64,000 bases of DNA from contig JAUSNX010000001.1 in NCBI GenBank assembly GCA_030656015.1, positions 124,001 to 188,000 on the forward strand, read 5' to 3'. This DNA comes from Methanobacteriaceae archaeon. Its GTDB lineage: Archaea; Methanobacteriota; Methanobacteria; Methanobacteriales; Methanobacteriaceae. Shown piece by piece: positions 37,886 to 48,115 of this stretch. Each line of letters starts with the position of its first letter. Within the stretch, counting starts at the first letter, position 1. Made by a program: the position numbers and the translations under genes. Below the pieces are notes generated by a model. The model worked only from the letters and a program-made list of their open reading frames with translations. It was not told the DNA's origin and searched no databases.

Positions 37886-40174
37886 TTAACGATTGAATCT
37901 TCCTTTTATTCTTCTGTATTGTTCCACTAGATCTTTAATTTGCTCTTTAGGAGTTTTCTTAGTACTGTAAGGTAATATTCCGCCATGGAGAATAATCTCT
38001 TCATTTTCTAGCTGTCTAATATTGTGATAACCCTTGTCTTTCCACAAATCAAGCCAACCATCTTGAGGTTTTTCCAGATTACTAATATCCATTCCTAAGT
38101 GCTCTCCCCACAGTATTTTTCTAAAGTTTTCAATTTTAAATGAGCGCGGAGACTCCAAATCAAACATTACAGCATTCATTTCCATGTTACGATGATTTTG
38201 TGATAATTCACTGCTTCCAAACTCCTCAGAAAAACTTAAAGAAGAACCATCCAGATTAGAAGTACCTATGGTGGCCCATACATCATCTATAATAGCCACT
38301 TTACTGTGAATGTAACAGTTACGAAGTTTATTTTTTCCATTTTGGAATTTACCTGACCACTTGGCAAAAACTCCAATTTGAGGGTGTTCAATGATTAATT
38401 TTTCTAAATCAAGGCCCATAAATTCAAAACCGTAATGCTGCCAGCTCCGGTAGGTGGGAACATCAGGAACTTCGTTTAATAATAAAATTATCTGTAAGTC
38501 TGGTTTAAGCTCCACTGCTTTTTTCAAAGCACCTATAATGTATTTATTGGTAAAGTACTGGTTTTCCAGATAAATGTAATCTTCGGCATTAGTTATAGCT
38601 TTTCGATAAGCCTCTAATACCCCTGTTTCTCCTTTTTCACTTATAGATTGAGGAGTGATAGATCTTACTATTTGTATAGACTCGTTTTCAACTCTTAAAA
38701 GTGGATTGAAATTAGGTAGTTTTTTTGAGGTATTATCATTGATTATTTCCTTATTTAAAGATCTATTATCGGTTATCTTATTTTCACCATTAAAATGAAG
38801 GTCAGATAGATAATTCCACAGTTCCCTGAAAAACTCTTCCAAGTGATTAATTACCAGGCCTTCAAAATAGGTGGAAACATCATGGTAAGGGCCTTCGTTC
38901 TTTTCCAGACGCCTTGGCTCATTAATATCATGTTTACTAGTGTCCCAGTAACTCTGAGTGAATGGTGATCCAATTATAAATGCTTTTTCTCCATCAGCAA
39001 CAAAAACCTTGGCGTGCATGGAATAAGGTCCTTTGGCCGGGTATCTTCTTACTTCCACATCACTATCTTTAAAGTAATCACTTAACTCGTCGTAATTATC
39101 AGGGACGACTCGATTCTCATTTATAATAATCTTAACATCAACTCCCCGTTTTTGAGCTTGTAGGAGTTTATATGCTAAAGTATCGTCACTTTTATAATCA
39201 GATGAATCAATTGCAGATGAAAAAAACTTGGGGATGAATTCTGGGTAAAATACAAACTGGGTTAAATAAAGATAAGATTTTGCTTCATCTACCACTTCCA
39301 CCAATTTTTCCCAGGCCTGATGATTATCAATCAATATTTCAAAATTATTATGGGCACTAATTCTGGATGGGGAATCAGTATTTAAGGTAACCTGCCAGCC
39401 CTCAATCTCAGCCCGGTTAATAATAATATCATTTATTTTTTCAAAAGTGCTGGTTATGTTCTGGTGAACTTCGGTCTCTCTAAGCTCAAATACTCCCAGT
39501 TTATCCTTAACTATGATTTTTATGTCAGGTTCCTTGTCCAGAATTTCTTTGTATTTTTCCTGAGGATAAGCAATGCGGTAATAACCATGTTCATCTGTAA
39601 CTGAGGATCCTAAATAATCATCCCTGAAAAAGAGTAAAACTTGGAATTTATCCTTTATAAAATCCATAGAATTGCCTAAAACTCCTTCATTAGGAATTAT
39701 ATTTTGATTTTTAATAAAAGATTTAACCTTAGACCCAATCAGGTCCAGAGCATTTAATTCTAGCTTCCCATAATCAACATCTTCAGCAATTACTGGTAAT
39801 CCCACTATAGGATTTCCTTTTTCATCTATAATTCGCCCTTTAACTCCAATATTTCCATTATTAAATTTTATAATTCCAAAGTCAATTTCATTTTTAATAC
39901 CATCATAGGAATTTTGAATATCTTTAGAAATATTCATTATCATCTCTTCATCTATGGAAAATTCTATTTTTATCTTATTTTTCTTATTTTCCTTGAATTC
40001 AGGGTTTAAAGGGAAATCTATTTCAAATTTACCATTTTTATCAGTTACGGTATCTCCGAGAGCAGGGTCCTCTGCAAAAGTTGAAGAATAATCAGCAATA
40101 ACCTTTACTTGAATGTCATAGATAGGAATTTCTTTATCATCCACCAGCTGTCCCTGCAAAATACATTTTTCCAT
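37886..40174 (-). CDS. Phospholipase D-like protein with two N-terminal beta-sandwich domains
   Basis: 762 aa. Residues 1-about 240 hold two carboxypeptidase-regulatory-like (CNA-B-like) domains, each with a D-K/E-x-G-x-F/Y 'NGKFEI' / 'HGYYRI' core. Residues about 270-740 hold two PLD catalytic HKD motifs: MHAKVFVADGEKAF (H387, K389) and IHSKVAIIDD (H623, K625), with GSPF and GTSN following. Family members hydrolyse or transfer phosphodiester headgroups, or act as nucleases; here lipid or cardiolipin-type chemistry is possible. No signal peptide is visible, so it is probably intracellular or peripheral. GAGGG precedes the ATG. Confidence 0.82.
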   Translation of the reverse strand: MEKCILQGQLVDDKEIPIYDIQVKVIADYSSTFAEDPALGDTVTDKNGKFEIDFPLNPEFKENKKNKIKIEFSIDEEMIMNISKDIQNSYDGIKNEIDFGIIKFNNGNIGVKGRIIDEKGNPIVGLPVIAEDVDYGKLELNALDLIGSKVKSFIKNQNIIPNEGVLGNSMDFIKDKFQVLLFFRDDYLGSSVTDEHGYYRIAYPQEKYKEILDKEPDIKIIVKDKLGVFELRETEVHQNITSTFEKINDIIINRAEIEGWQVTLNTDSPSRISAHNNFEILIDNHQAWEKLVEVVDEAKSYLYLTQFVFYPEFIPKFFSSAIDSSDYKSDDTLAYKLLQAQKRGVDVKIIINENRVVPDNYDELSDYFKDSDVEVRRYPAKGPYSMHAKVFVADGEKAFIIGSPFTQSYWDTSKHDINEPRRLEKNEGPYHDVSTYFEGLVINHLEEFFRELWNYLSDLHFNGENKITDNRSLNKEIINDNTSKKLPNFNPLLRVENESIQIVRSITPQSISEKGETGVLEAYRKAITNAEDYIYLENQYFTNKYIIGALKKAVELKPDLQIILLLNEVPDVPTYRSWQHYGFEFMGLDLEKLIIEHPQIGVFAKWSGKFQNGKNKLRNCYIHSKVAIIDDVWATIGTSNLDGSSLSFSEEFGSSELSQNHRNMEMNAVMFDLESPRSFKIENFRKILWGEHLGMDISNLEKPQDGWLDLWKDKGYHNIRQLENEEIILHGGILPYSTKKTPKEQIKDLVEQYRRIKGRFNR

Positions 40175-40491
40175 AGATATCCCTCTTAAATACTTTCAAC
40201 TTAATCAATACCAATCAAGTGATTATAAGGCCCATACGAGAATATACATCTTAAAATTATTTTATAATTAATAATATGTTGGATAATCCATATATTTTTA
40301 ATCATAGCCCCTAATCTGAACTATTAAAATATGTATATTTTTTAAATTTTTTTATTTTCAAAAAATCTTTTTCCTCAAATAATTTGTACCTTAACAAACA
40401 TAATAGTAATATTGAAATTATAATGTTGAAATCATGATCTAAATAATTTGTAATTATATAAGAAAAATACTGGAAAACATGGGGGCTAATA
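40175..40491. other. Intergenic region between divergent genes
   Basis: About 315 bp, AT-rich, containing the divergent promoters of the PLD gene and msrA. No gene or clear regulatory repeat seen. Confidence 0.5.
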
Positions 40492-41007
40492 ATGAAAGAT
40501 TTAAAATCTGAAGTTGATCCATCTGGAGAAAATCTGGAAAGAGCTACTTTTGGAGCGGGATGTTTCTGGGGAGTTGAAGAAACTTTCAGGAAATTGAATG
40601 GAGTGAAATCAACTGCCGTGGGGTATATGGGTGGAATAACCGAAAATCCAACCTATGAAGAGGTGTGTCAAAAGAATACTCATCACGTAGAAGTAGTAGA
40701 AATCCTTTTTAATACACAGGAAATTTCCTACCAAGATTTACTGAATATCTTCTGGGTCAGCCACGACCCCACCACATTAAATAGACAGGGCCCTGATATT
40801 GGGGATCAATATCGATCAGTTATTTTTTATCAAAATTCTAAACAAAAAATAGACGCTGAAGAATCAAAAGAAAAAATGCAATCCTCTGGTCAATTTGGGA
40901 AAAAAATAGTAACAGTCATCGAACCAGCAAAAACATTTTATATGGCTGAAGATTATCACCAGCAATATCTAAAAAAGCGAGGATTAAAAAGTTGTGGATT
41001 TTTTTAA
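40492..41007 (+). CDS. msrA: Peptide methionine-S-sulfoxide reductase
   Basis: 171 aa. The catalytic cysteine is in GAGCFWG (C24), followed by the family motif 'AVGYMGG' and '[18 protein letters not shown]' (conserved G-D-Q-Y-R). The C-terminal resolving cysteine is in KSCGFF. It reduces oxidised methionine in proteins using thioredoxin-type donors and protects against oxygen, relevant for an anaerobe. Complete length; clear RBS not seen but GGGGGC lies before the ATG. Confidence 0.93.
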   Translation: MKDLKSEVDPSGENLERATFGAGCFWGVEETFRKLNGVKSTAVGYMGGITENPTYEEVCQKNTHHVEVVEILFNTQEISYQDLLNIFWVSHDPTTLNRQGPDIGDQYRSVIFYQNSKQKIDAEESKEKMQSSGQFGKKIVTVIEPAKTFYMAEDYHQQYLKKRGLKSCGFF

Positions 41008-41133
41008 ACAAAACATTTGTTAAATCGGTATTTTGATTTAATAATTTAAATTGATATTAATTTAATGGATTTATAATTTAAAATCTGTTTAATTCAGTTT
41101 GATTAAAATGGAAAAAGGGAAAAAGGTGAACTA

Positions 41134-42882
41134 ATGTCTAATTTAAAACTTGAAGAAGACGTTTCTATTGTCCTCTGTGGGGAAGCAGGGCAGGGAATTC
41201 AAACCGTAGAAAGCATCATGGTTAAGGCCATTAAAGCCGGAGCTTATAACGTATTTTCTACTAAAGAATACATGTCAAGGGTTAGAGGAGGGCAGAACTC
41301 CACCCAGATACGTGCTTCATCAAAAAGAGTTAGATCATATGTAGATAGGATTGATATCCTGGTGGCCTTGAGTGAAGAATCTGTGAAACACTTGGAAAAT
41401 AGAATATCACCAGAAACAGTGATTATATGTGATGATAATATTTTAAAAGAGCTGGATAGTAGTAAATACAATTTAATCAAAGTTCCTTTTCTAGAAAAGG
41501 CTCGAGAGCTGGGAAGTCCCATCTACTCCAATGTAATTGCTGCAGGGGCCCTATCCTGCCTACTGGGAATTGAAAAAGAGGCCTTTGATGAATGTATCAC
41601 TGCTATGTTTGCCCGGAAGGGAGAGAAAATATTAGATAATGATTTGAAAGCTGGAAGTGCTGGTTATGTAATGGGGCAAAGCATATTAGATTCAAAAAAA
41701 ATCTCTATTGATATTTCGAAGGCCCTTCAATTGAGAGATGAACTTTTAATAAATGGAACCGAAGCAGTTGGTCTGGGATGTATCTCTGGAGGATGTAGAT
41801 TCATGTCTTCTTATCCTATGACTCCTTCCAGTCCTCTGCAGGTTTTTATTGCTGAAAATGCACATGATTTTGATATGATTTTTGAACAGGCTGAAGATGA
41901 GATTGCTGCTATTAATATGGGACTAGGTGCTTCTTATGCTGGAGCCAGATCGATAGTGGCCACCTCAGGAAGTGGTTTTGCCCTCATGAGTGAAGCAGTG
42001 GGATTATCTGGAATGATAGAAACTCCTATTGTTATTTATCTGGCACAAAGGCCCGGGCCTGCCGTGGGACTTCCCACCCGTACTGCTCAGGAAGATCTAG
42101 ATTTGGCCCTTTATTCCAGCCCTGGAGAATTTCCCCGAATAATTTATGCACCTGGAAACTTTGAAGATGCCCTGGAAGTGGCCCATTATGCATTTAATAT
42201 GGCAGAAAAATACCAAATACCTGTTTTTATTTTAACTGACCAGTATTTTGCCGATATTTATTATAATACTCCATCATTGGATTTGGATAGTCTGGAAGTA
42301 GAAGATTACCTGGTAGAAAGTTCTCCAGAGTATCTTAGATATGCACTCACTGAAAACGGCATATCACCCCGTACAGTTCCCGGTCATGGCACTGGCCTGG
42401 CCATTGTCGATTCTGATGAACACACAGAAGAGGGCCATATCACTGAAAATCTGGATATCCGAACTGCTATGGTTGAAAAACGAATGAATAAAATGGATAA
42501 AATACTAGAAGATGCATTTAAACCAGAATTATTCTATAGTGGTGCTCCTAATTTGAAAAAAGAGCAAAAGTTCAAGCTTCTGGTAATTGGCTGGGGATCA
42601 ACTTACTGGCCTATTCGAGAAGCTGTGGAAAAATTAGGAAATAAAGATGTGGCATTCCTGCACTTTAAACAAGTATATCCCTTACATCCAGAAACAGAGA
42701 AAATGTTGGAGATGGCTGAGAAAACGGTTTTACTGGAAAATAATGCTAAAGGACAATTTGCAAACTTAATTAAAACCGAAATTAGTTTTAAAGTGGGTAA
42801 AAAGGCCCTGAAATTTAATGGAATGCCATTTTCAGTAGAAGAAGTAGTGGAAATAATAAAATATCAATTAGGAGAAGTTTAA
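41134..42882 (+). CDS. 2-oxoacid:ferredoxin oxidoreductase, fused gamma-alpha subunit
   Basis: 582 aa. Residues 1-about 190 are the gamma domain ([31 protein letters not shown]). Residues about 205-560 are the alpha subunit with YPMTPSSPL (Y227 onward), the YPITP-type signature that marks 2-oxoacid specificity. Partner of the beta subunit 12 bp downstream; AAAGGTGA precedes the ATG. The gamma-alpha fusion plus beta is the compact form of 2-oxoacid oxidoreductase, usually working on 2-oxoglutarate or other 2-oxoacids and using ferredoxin for reductive carboxylation or oxidation. Substrate is uncertain. Confidence 0.9.
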   Translation: MSNLKLEEDVSIVLCGEAGQGIQTVESIMVKAIKAGAYNVFSTKEYMSRVRGGQNSTQIRASSKRVRSYVDRIDILVALSEESVKHLENRISPETVIICDDNILKELDSSKYNLIKVPFLEKARELGSPIYSNVIAAGALSCLLGIEKEAFDECITAMFARKGEKILDNDLKAGSAGYVMGQSILDSKKISIDISKALQLRDELLINGTEAVGLGCISGGCRFMSSYPMTPSSPLQVFIAENAHDFDMIFEQAEDEIAAINMGLGASYAGARSIVATSGSGFALMSEAVGLSGMIETPIVIYLAQRPGPAVGLPTRTAQEDLDLALYSSPGEFPRIIYAPGNFEDALEVAHYAFNMAEKYQIPVFILTDQYFADIYYNTPSLDLDSLEVEDYLVESSPEYLRYALTENGISPRTVPGHGTGLAIVDSDEHTEEGHITENLDIRTAMVEKRMNKMDKILEDAFKPELFYSGAPNLKKEQKFKLLVIGWGSTYWPIREAVEKLGNKDVAFLHFKQVYPLHPETEKMLEMAEKTVLLENNAKGQFANLIKTEISFKVGKKALKFNGMPFSVEEVVEIIKYQLGEV

Positions 42883-42894
42883 AGGGGTGTTAAA

Positions 42895-43776
42895 ATGGAT
42901 CCGAAAATTTATGACATGGAACACGCAGATGTGGCCTGGTGTCCTGGTTGCGGTAATTTCCCTATATTAAAATCATTAAAAATGGCTCTGGGTGAGCTGG
43001 AGATTCCACCAGAAGAACTGGTTATGGTCTCGGGTATAGGGCAGGCCGGTAAATTACCCCACTATATCAAAGCTAATGTATTCAATGGTTTGCACGGCAG
43101 ATCACTTTCCCCTGCTACAGGAATTAAAGCTTCCAATAATAAAATGACGGTTATTGCGGTGAGTGGAGATGGATGTACCTATGGTGAAGGTGGAAATCAC
43201 TTCATGCACACCATAAGACGTAACCCTAATATTACCAATATCGTCCACAACAACATGGTTTACGGATTAACCAAGGGACAGGCCTCACCCACCAGCCAAT
43301 CCCACTTTAAAACATCCTTCCAGGTGGATGGAGTTTTTGAAGAGCCATTCAATCCATTGTCAGTAGCTATATCCTTAGGAGCTACCTTTGTGGCTAGGGC
43401 CTTCTCTGGTGATATCAATCAAACCAAAGAAATCATTAAAAATGCCATTAATCATCAGGGATATGCTTTGGTGGATATATTCCAGCCCTGTGTGACCTTT
43501 AACAAAGTAAATACATTCCAATGGTTTAAAGAGAATTCTTATTATTTGGAAGACTCTTATGTTGCTGATGATAAAGTGGAGGCCTTTAAAAGAGCTATTG
43601 AAGGCCCTCATGATGGAGAAGGAAAGTTTCCATTGGGAATTTTTTATGTTAAAGAGGGTGTTAAGACCTTTGAAGAGAATATTTCTGTTTATAATGAAGA
43701 TGATTCTCCATTATTTACTCGGAACGTGGATAAGAATAAATTAAAGGAATTAATTGAGTCTAAAAGGTCTATTTAA
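42895..43776 (+). CDS. 2-oxoacid:ferredoxin oxidoreductase, beta subunit
   Basis: 293 aa. Binds thiamine diphosphate through [12 protein letters not shown] and the following [11 protein letters not shown] segment. Conserved cysteines for an iron-sulfur cluster are in '[10 protein letters not shown]' and the later 'FQPCVTFN'. Encoded directly after the gamma-alpha gene, with AAAGGGGTG before ATG 42895. Together the two subunits form the catalytic enzyme; the ferredoxin-like subunit found in four-subunit types is absent, as is typical for this class. Confidence 0.92.
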   Translation: MDPKIYDMEHADVAWCPGCGNFPILKSLKMALGELEIPPEELVMVSGIGQAGKLPHYIKANVFNGLHGRSLSPATGIKASNNKMTVIAVSGDGCTYGEGGNHFMHTIRRNPNITNIVHNNMVYGLTKGQASPTSQSHFKTSFQVDGVFEEPFNPLSVAISLGATFVARAFSGDINQTKEIIKNAINHQGYALVDIFQPCVTFNKVNTFQWFKENSYYLEDSYVADDKVEAFKRAIEGPHDGEGKFPLGIFYVKEGVKTFEENISVYNEDDSPLFTRNVDKNKLKELIESKRSI

Positions 43777-43930
43777 TCTTTTAATTTTTATTTTTTATGT
43801 GATTTGTTGTATATTAACCTATTATTTTAACACTTTTTTATTTTTCATATCAAAAAAATTATTAATTATGATAATTAGCCAAGCAATTTTTTAATTAAAG
43901 AAAATCAAATATATCTTATACTAAGAGTGT

Positions 43931-44218
43931 ATGGCCAATATAAAAGAACATTTACAACCAGAAGTTATGATAATAAATTTATAATAGCAGATCCATGAAG
44001 AATATGGTTTAGAATATCAATCATGGACCTACAGTTAACATATTTATAACTAAATATATAATAATCTTTAGTTTTTGAAGGAAAATAGTAGGAACTGATG
44101 AGTCCTGGATAAAAAGTGATGACGAAAGACAGGATTATATAGTAATCCATTTATAGCAGCTGCAGCAACATTGATTGCAATATTCGATATTGCTTCTGCA
44201 TTTCTTTTAACCCGTTAA
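43931..44218 (+). other. Possible decayed gene, with a hammerhead-like string
   Basis: The 43777-44417 gap (about 640 bp) has no intact gene. In the frame from ATG 43931 there is a plausible start (MANIKEHLQPEVMIINL), a stretch EEYGLEYQSWTYS and, after several stops, a hydrophobic end (GLYSNPFIAAAATLIAIF) all in the same frame, as if a small membrane-protein gene had acquired stops. The segment 44095-44127 also reads CTGATGA-GTC...GAC-GAAA, like a hammerhead core, but I could not close stems I and III. Both readings are weak. Confidence 0.25.
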
Positions 44219-44417
44219 TTCTATTTTGAATTTTTTTATTTTGTAATATTCATATTTAAAATCTAATTTTTGTAACCAAAATCTTTACAATATACGTTAA
44301 TAAATAATAACTAATAATTTAATAAATAGGTTTAATATTTATTATTACTTCGTATCAAATAAATAGTATTAACTTATAAAATAATATGCTCTAAAGAATG
44401 AAAAGGTGCTAAAACTC

Positions 44418-44861
44418 ATGTTTGAAGAAGAAATGGATCAAAAAACTTATCATCTGTTCATTACTCAAGTTTCGGAAACTGATGAAGAATACCGGCGATT
44501 TACTGGAAGGCTGGAAGATGCCCATGATTTTAACTATGAGAATCATTCAGATAATAGTCTTTCTGGAACAGCAGATATGGATGCGTTAAAAACCGTGATT
44601 AAAGGCCAGATTACTGATGCTGACCAAGTAATTGTCCTATCAAGACTGTATCCCACCTATAAAAATCTAATAATGACTGTATTGAATTTGGCCCAGGAGT
44701 TGGAAAAACCAGTGCTCCTTATTCGGCCCTATGGAATGGAAAATGTTCCGGAAGAATTAGAAAAGCTCAGTAATGGTGTTATTGGTTGGAGTGCATCCTG
44801 TATTGCAGCATCCATAAAGAGCCTTTTGAATGATGAAGTGGATGAGTACTGTGAATTTTAA
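44418..44861 (+). CDS. TIR-like (ThsB/DUF1863-type) protein
   Basis: 147 aa. A single flavodoxin-like TIR domain: 'YHLFITQVSETDEEYRRF' (strand A), 'DADQVIVLSRLYP' (strand C), 'LAQELEKPVLLIRPYG' and 'VIGWSASCIAASI'. It resembles MTH538-type and ThsB-type TIR proteins. The glutamate expected in the E-I-x-x-A helix appears to be replaced (MTVLNLA), so NAD hydrolysis is doubtful. No ThsA or other Thoeris effector lies beside it. ATG 44418 follows AAAGGTG; an upstream GTG in frame falls on the RBS. Confidence 0.65.
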   Translation: MFEEEMDQKTYHLFITQVSETDEEYRRFTGRLEDAHDFNYENHSDNSLSGTADMDALKTVIKGQITDADQVIVLSRLYPTYKNLIMTVLNLAQELEKPVLLIRPYGMENVPEELEKLSNGVIGWSASCIAASIKSLLNDEVDEYCEF

Positions 44862-44947
44862 TAAGAACCCATATTTTAGATAATAAGTTAATACTGATAT
44901 AAAATTTAATTATTAAAAAGTTATATTTTATAAAAAGAGGTGATTAG

Positions 44948-45130
44948 ATGTTTATTACAGCACTAAAAATCGGAGGATTGAAATCAGGGGGTTTAGTAAA
45001 ACTGGGCTTCTTGGGAAAATTAGGATTTATAGGAATCTTTGGAATAATAGCTTTTATAGTAGTAATTTTAATAATTTTGGGCATTGTGGCCTTTTTTATA
45101 TTCCGAAGTAGGAATAAAAATAAATACTAA
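44948..45130 (+). CDS. Small single-pass membrane protein
   Basis: 60 aa: a Gly/Lys-rich amphipathic N-terminus (GGLKSGGLVKLGFLGKLG), one transmembrane helix (about 32-52), and a basic RSRNKNKY tail. The RBS AGAGGTGAT is strong. It follows the TIR-like gene after about 85 bp on the same strand and may be co-transcribed. Function unknown; a phage-shock- or toxin-like small membrane protein cannot be excluded. Confidence 0.6.
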   Translation: MFITALKIGGLKSGGLVKLGFLGKLGFIGIFGIIAFIVVILIILGIVAFFIFRSRNKNKY

Positions 45131-45216
45131 TTTCTTTTATAATTTCTATTTTTAAAAAGCAAAAAAAATTTAAAAATATTATTAATAATTTTTGAATGAC
45201 TTACGCTATTAATTAC

Positions 45217-46059
45217 TCATTTATCACATAGAACTGCTGTTCCAGTGGCAGTTACAATAAATGCAGTTCCTTGTAATCCACCCATGGAAACATAGCCAAT
45301 TAAAACTTCAACAACAGTATTGGCACCCATTGATTCAGCTTCTTCAAGCATTCTAGATATGGCCAGTTTTCTAGCCTCACTTAAATCAATATCATCAAGT
45401 TGCATAGGTTCAATTACCTTGGTAATCTTTGAAACCATATTTTCAGGTCCTTTTTCTTGAGCTACAGCTTCTCCACCAACTAAACCCATATATTTTTTTA
45501 TTTTTCCTCCATCAGCCGGAGCAACAGACAATAAAGGTATGTTTAGTTCATCCAGAAAAATCTGGTCCTCAGATTGTTCATTAATATCCTCCAATACCCT
45601 GACTTCAGGAGGTTTTCTCATAATTTTTGAAGGAACAAAGACTAAAAATTCAATAATCTTCCTGATGGTACCCAGAACAACTACGAAAAGAATATGATTC
45701 ACTAATATGGGGAATGCTGCTTGTATGGTAAGTAATATGGCAACTACAGTAATTAAACTAAGTGTAACTGGTTCTTTTGCTAAGCGAGGGTAAACAAACC
45801 AGCCATAAATATTGATTAAAATGAATGTTAAAAGAGCACTAATAGCTCCTGTACTTTTACCGTATTTTTTACGGGCTATGACGGTCTCCACAAATCCAGC
45901 CATTAAAGGAGAAATAATATACATTATATTAAATCCAAAAATAATTAAATGCCATCTAACACATATTAGGGCGGAAAGAAAACCTACTAAAACTCCCAGG
46001 CCTATGGCCACCAATGCCCAACGTTTTTCTACGAAAAAATTTCTCTCAGAAGCAAGCAA
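45217..46059 (-). CDS. Multi-pass membrane protein with C-terminal YbjQ-like domain
   Basis: 280 aa. Residues about 10-150 contain four or five membrane helices; residues about 175-280 form a YbjQ (heavy-metal-binding UPF0145) domain with 'EARKLAISRMLEEAESMGANTVVEV' and 'GTAVLCDK'. GAGGTG lies 7 nt before a TTG at 46059, the likely start. YbjQ domains form pentameric beta/alpha cones; function unknown. The soluble YbjQ gene lies directly upstream on the same strand. Confidence 0.75.
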   Translation of the reverse strand: MLASERNFFVEKRWALVAIGLGVLVGFLSALICVRWHLIIFGFNIMYIISPLMAGFVETVIARKKYGKSTGAISALLTFILINIYGWFVYPRLAKEPVTLSLITVVAILLTIQAAFPILVNHILFVVVLGTIRKIIEFLVFVPSKIMRKPPEVRVLEDINEQSEDQIFLDELNIPLLSVAPADGGKIKKYMGLVGGEAVAQEKGPENMVSKITKVIEPMQLDDIDLSEARKLAISRMLEEAESMGANTVVEVLIGYVSMGGLQGTAFIVTATGTAVLCDK

Positions 46060-46095
46060 AAAGATTCACCTCAAGAATTAAGTTAATATGATAAA

Positions 46096-46422
46096 TTATT
46101 CCTTAAATGAAACTGCAGTTCCAGATATAGTTACCATTATAGTATTTCCCATGGTTCCCCCGAGATTATGATAAGTCACCCGAATTCCCACCACAGCATT
46201 GGCACCCATTTTCTCTGCTTTTTCTTGCACAATATTAAGAGCCATGTGTCTGGCATTGGAAAGCTCTTCCTCATACTTGGAGGTTCTTCCACCTACCACA
46301 TCTCTGACTCCTGAAAACATATCTTTATAGAGGTTTGCTCCCAAAAGAGAGTCCCCGGTTACTAATCCATGATATTCAGTTATTTCTTTCCCTTCAATGT
46401 TTGGTGTAGTTATAATTAGCAT
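46096..46422 (-). CDS. YbjQ (UPF0145) family protein
   Basis: 108 aa, the full length of the family: '[16 protein letters not shown]' then the conserved '[26 protein letters not shown]' and 'GTAVSF'. The conserved G-A-N-A-V signature is intact. GGGAG precedes the ATG. It is probably co-transcribed with the membrane-bound YbjQ gene 36 bp downstream. Biochemical role not established. Confidence 0.88.
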   Translation of the reverse strand: MLIITTPNIEGKEITEYHGLVTGDSLLGANLYKDMFSGVRDVVGGRTSKYEEELSNARHMALNIVQEKAEKMGANAVVGIRVTYHNLGGTMGNTIMVTISGTAVSFKE

Positions 46423-46570
46423 CTAATTCTCCCTAAAATTTATAAAACTATTTTAATAATATTATATTTTTTTAACAATTGTTTTGAATTCTTTTATATA
46501 TTTCGTATTTTATCTATTTCATGATTATATCTAATTTATTTGGTCCATAGGATAAAATAATTTATCCAAA

Positions 46571-48115
46571 CTAGGGATTAGGTTCTTTTCTCTTTGGAAT
46601 AAAAATACTGGTTATAAATCCTAAGATCATGATTAATGCCATAGCATAGAATGATTGCTTCATTGCAGAACTAATGGACGAATTAATAATCTCCGTAGTA
46701 TACGGCTGTAATTGTGGCGATACTTCCGGAGGTGTGCCGGTTTGCATCTTTTCAAAGTAGTTAAATATAACATTACTTTGTATTTCCTCGTTTGTCATAT
46801 TCCCAGCCTGCCCTGTAGATGCTATTCCTGCACTAATTCCCCAAAACATCCCCACTATAAGGAAAACACCGATTAATGCAGTTCCAATAGAATAACCTAA
46901 ATTCTTAAATGAGTTGAATAAACCAGAAGCATCAGTTTCTTGGTCATCTCTGGCAGCGGACATGGCAAGATTAGTTAACTGTGACATTAGAAGGCCTATT
47001 CCTACACCAAAGACTATTGATCCTGGAATGATATCTGATATTTGAGTATTTACATTAAATACTGGGGCCAGTATTATCATTCCTGCTGCTGAGATAAGAA
47101 AACCAATCATAACCACATATTTAGAGTCCATAAGGGTTGATAACCGGGCACCTACTATGGCCACCACTAGAATAGTAATTGATGCTGGTAAAAGAGCAAA
47201 TCCGGTGTTGAAAGCATTGAGTTTAATGACTTGCTGGAGGAATACAGGTATAATAAAAAGAAATCCTGCTAGAGGTATTTGCTGTATAACTGAGTTAATA
47301 GTACCTAAACCAAATAGACGATTCTTTAAAAGGGATATATCAATTAGTGGTTGTGAATGTTTATTAATTCTCCTTCTCTGCCATAATAAAAAGACTGCAA
47401 AGAGAATTAATCCTGAAACTAGTAACACAGTTACATATGCCCAGTTCATGGGGTCGCTGAGGAATAATATACCCGTAACTATCAATACTAAAGATATTAT
47501 GGAAAGCACTGCTCCTAAAATATCCAAATCTTTCCATTGGAGAGTGGGTGTTGATTCAGATAGGTAATGTCTGAGCAAGAAAATTACAGCCACAATTACT
47601 ATTTCTGATCCAAATACTAATCTCCAGGTTAAATATGTGGTAAATATTCCACCGATAATAGGGCCTATAGCTGCCCCCATTGCTGCTACTCCACCCCAAA
47701 TACTAAAAGCAGTTATTTTATCTTTGCCTTTATAACTGGATCCCACCAGAGTTGTGGTGGCTGGGAAAATCAAAGCAGCACCAATACCTTCGAAAATCGC
47801 CCATCCTATAAGAAGCATGGTTGCAGAGGTACTAAAAGTGGCTATAGTTGTTCCGATAACATAAATACCTAATCCTATCAAAAATGTCTTTTTTCTTCCC
47901 ATGATATCCTGGAGTTTGCTCCCTAATAACATAAAAGAAGCAATTATCAGAGCATATAATGCTATAATACCCTGGATTTCAGACAAAGTTGTATTTAATT
48001 CTACTACCAATGTTGTTATCGCCACATTCATTGCAGATGTGTCTAAAACTATGATAAAAATTGCCAAACAGGCAACTAATACTACTCCCCACTTATACTG
48101 ATCGTTATCGGCCAT
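46571..48115 (-). CDS. MFS drug exporter, DHA2 (EmrB/QacA) type
   Basis: 514 aa with about 14 hydrophobic helices, the DHA2 number. The N-terminal 'VLDTSAMNVAITTLV' (motif D1) and 'GSKLQDIMGRKKTFLIGL' (motif A) are characteristic, as is 'WRLVFGSEI' after helix 5. Probably a proton-driven multidrug or small-molecule exporter in the cytoplasmic membrane. AAGGGG precedes ATG 48115. No regulator gene is adjacent. Confidence 0.9.
   Translation of the reverse strand: MADNDQYKWGVVLVACLAIFIIVLDTSAMNVAITTLVVELNTTLSEIQGIIALYALIIASFMLLGSKLQDIMGRKKTFLIGLGIYVIGTTIATFSTSATMLLIGWAIFEGIGAALIFPATTTLVGSSYKGKDKITAFSIWGGVAAMGAAIGPIIGGIFTTYLTWRLVFGSEIVIVAVIFLLRHYLSESTPTLQWKDLDILGAVLSIISLVLIVTGILFLSDPMNWAYVTVLLVSGLILFAVFLLWQRRRINKHSQPLIDISLLKNRLFGLGTINSVIQQIPLAGFLFIIPVFLQQVIKLNAFNTGFALLPASITILVVAIVGARLSTLMDSKYVVMIGFLISAAGMIILAPVFNVNTQISDIIPGSIVFGVGIGLLMSQLTNLAMSAARDDQETDASGLFNSFKNLGYSIGTALIGVFLIVGMFWGISAGIASTGQAGNMTNEEIQSNVIFNYFEKMQTGTPPEVSPQLQPYTTEIINSSISSAMKQSFYAMALIMILGFITSIFIPKRKEPNP

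Noticed and set aside
44418-44861. Complete Thoeris system
   Set aside because: Only a TIR-like protein is present; no ThsA (SLOG/SIR2) gene is adjacent and the catalytic Glu seems absent.
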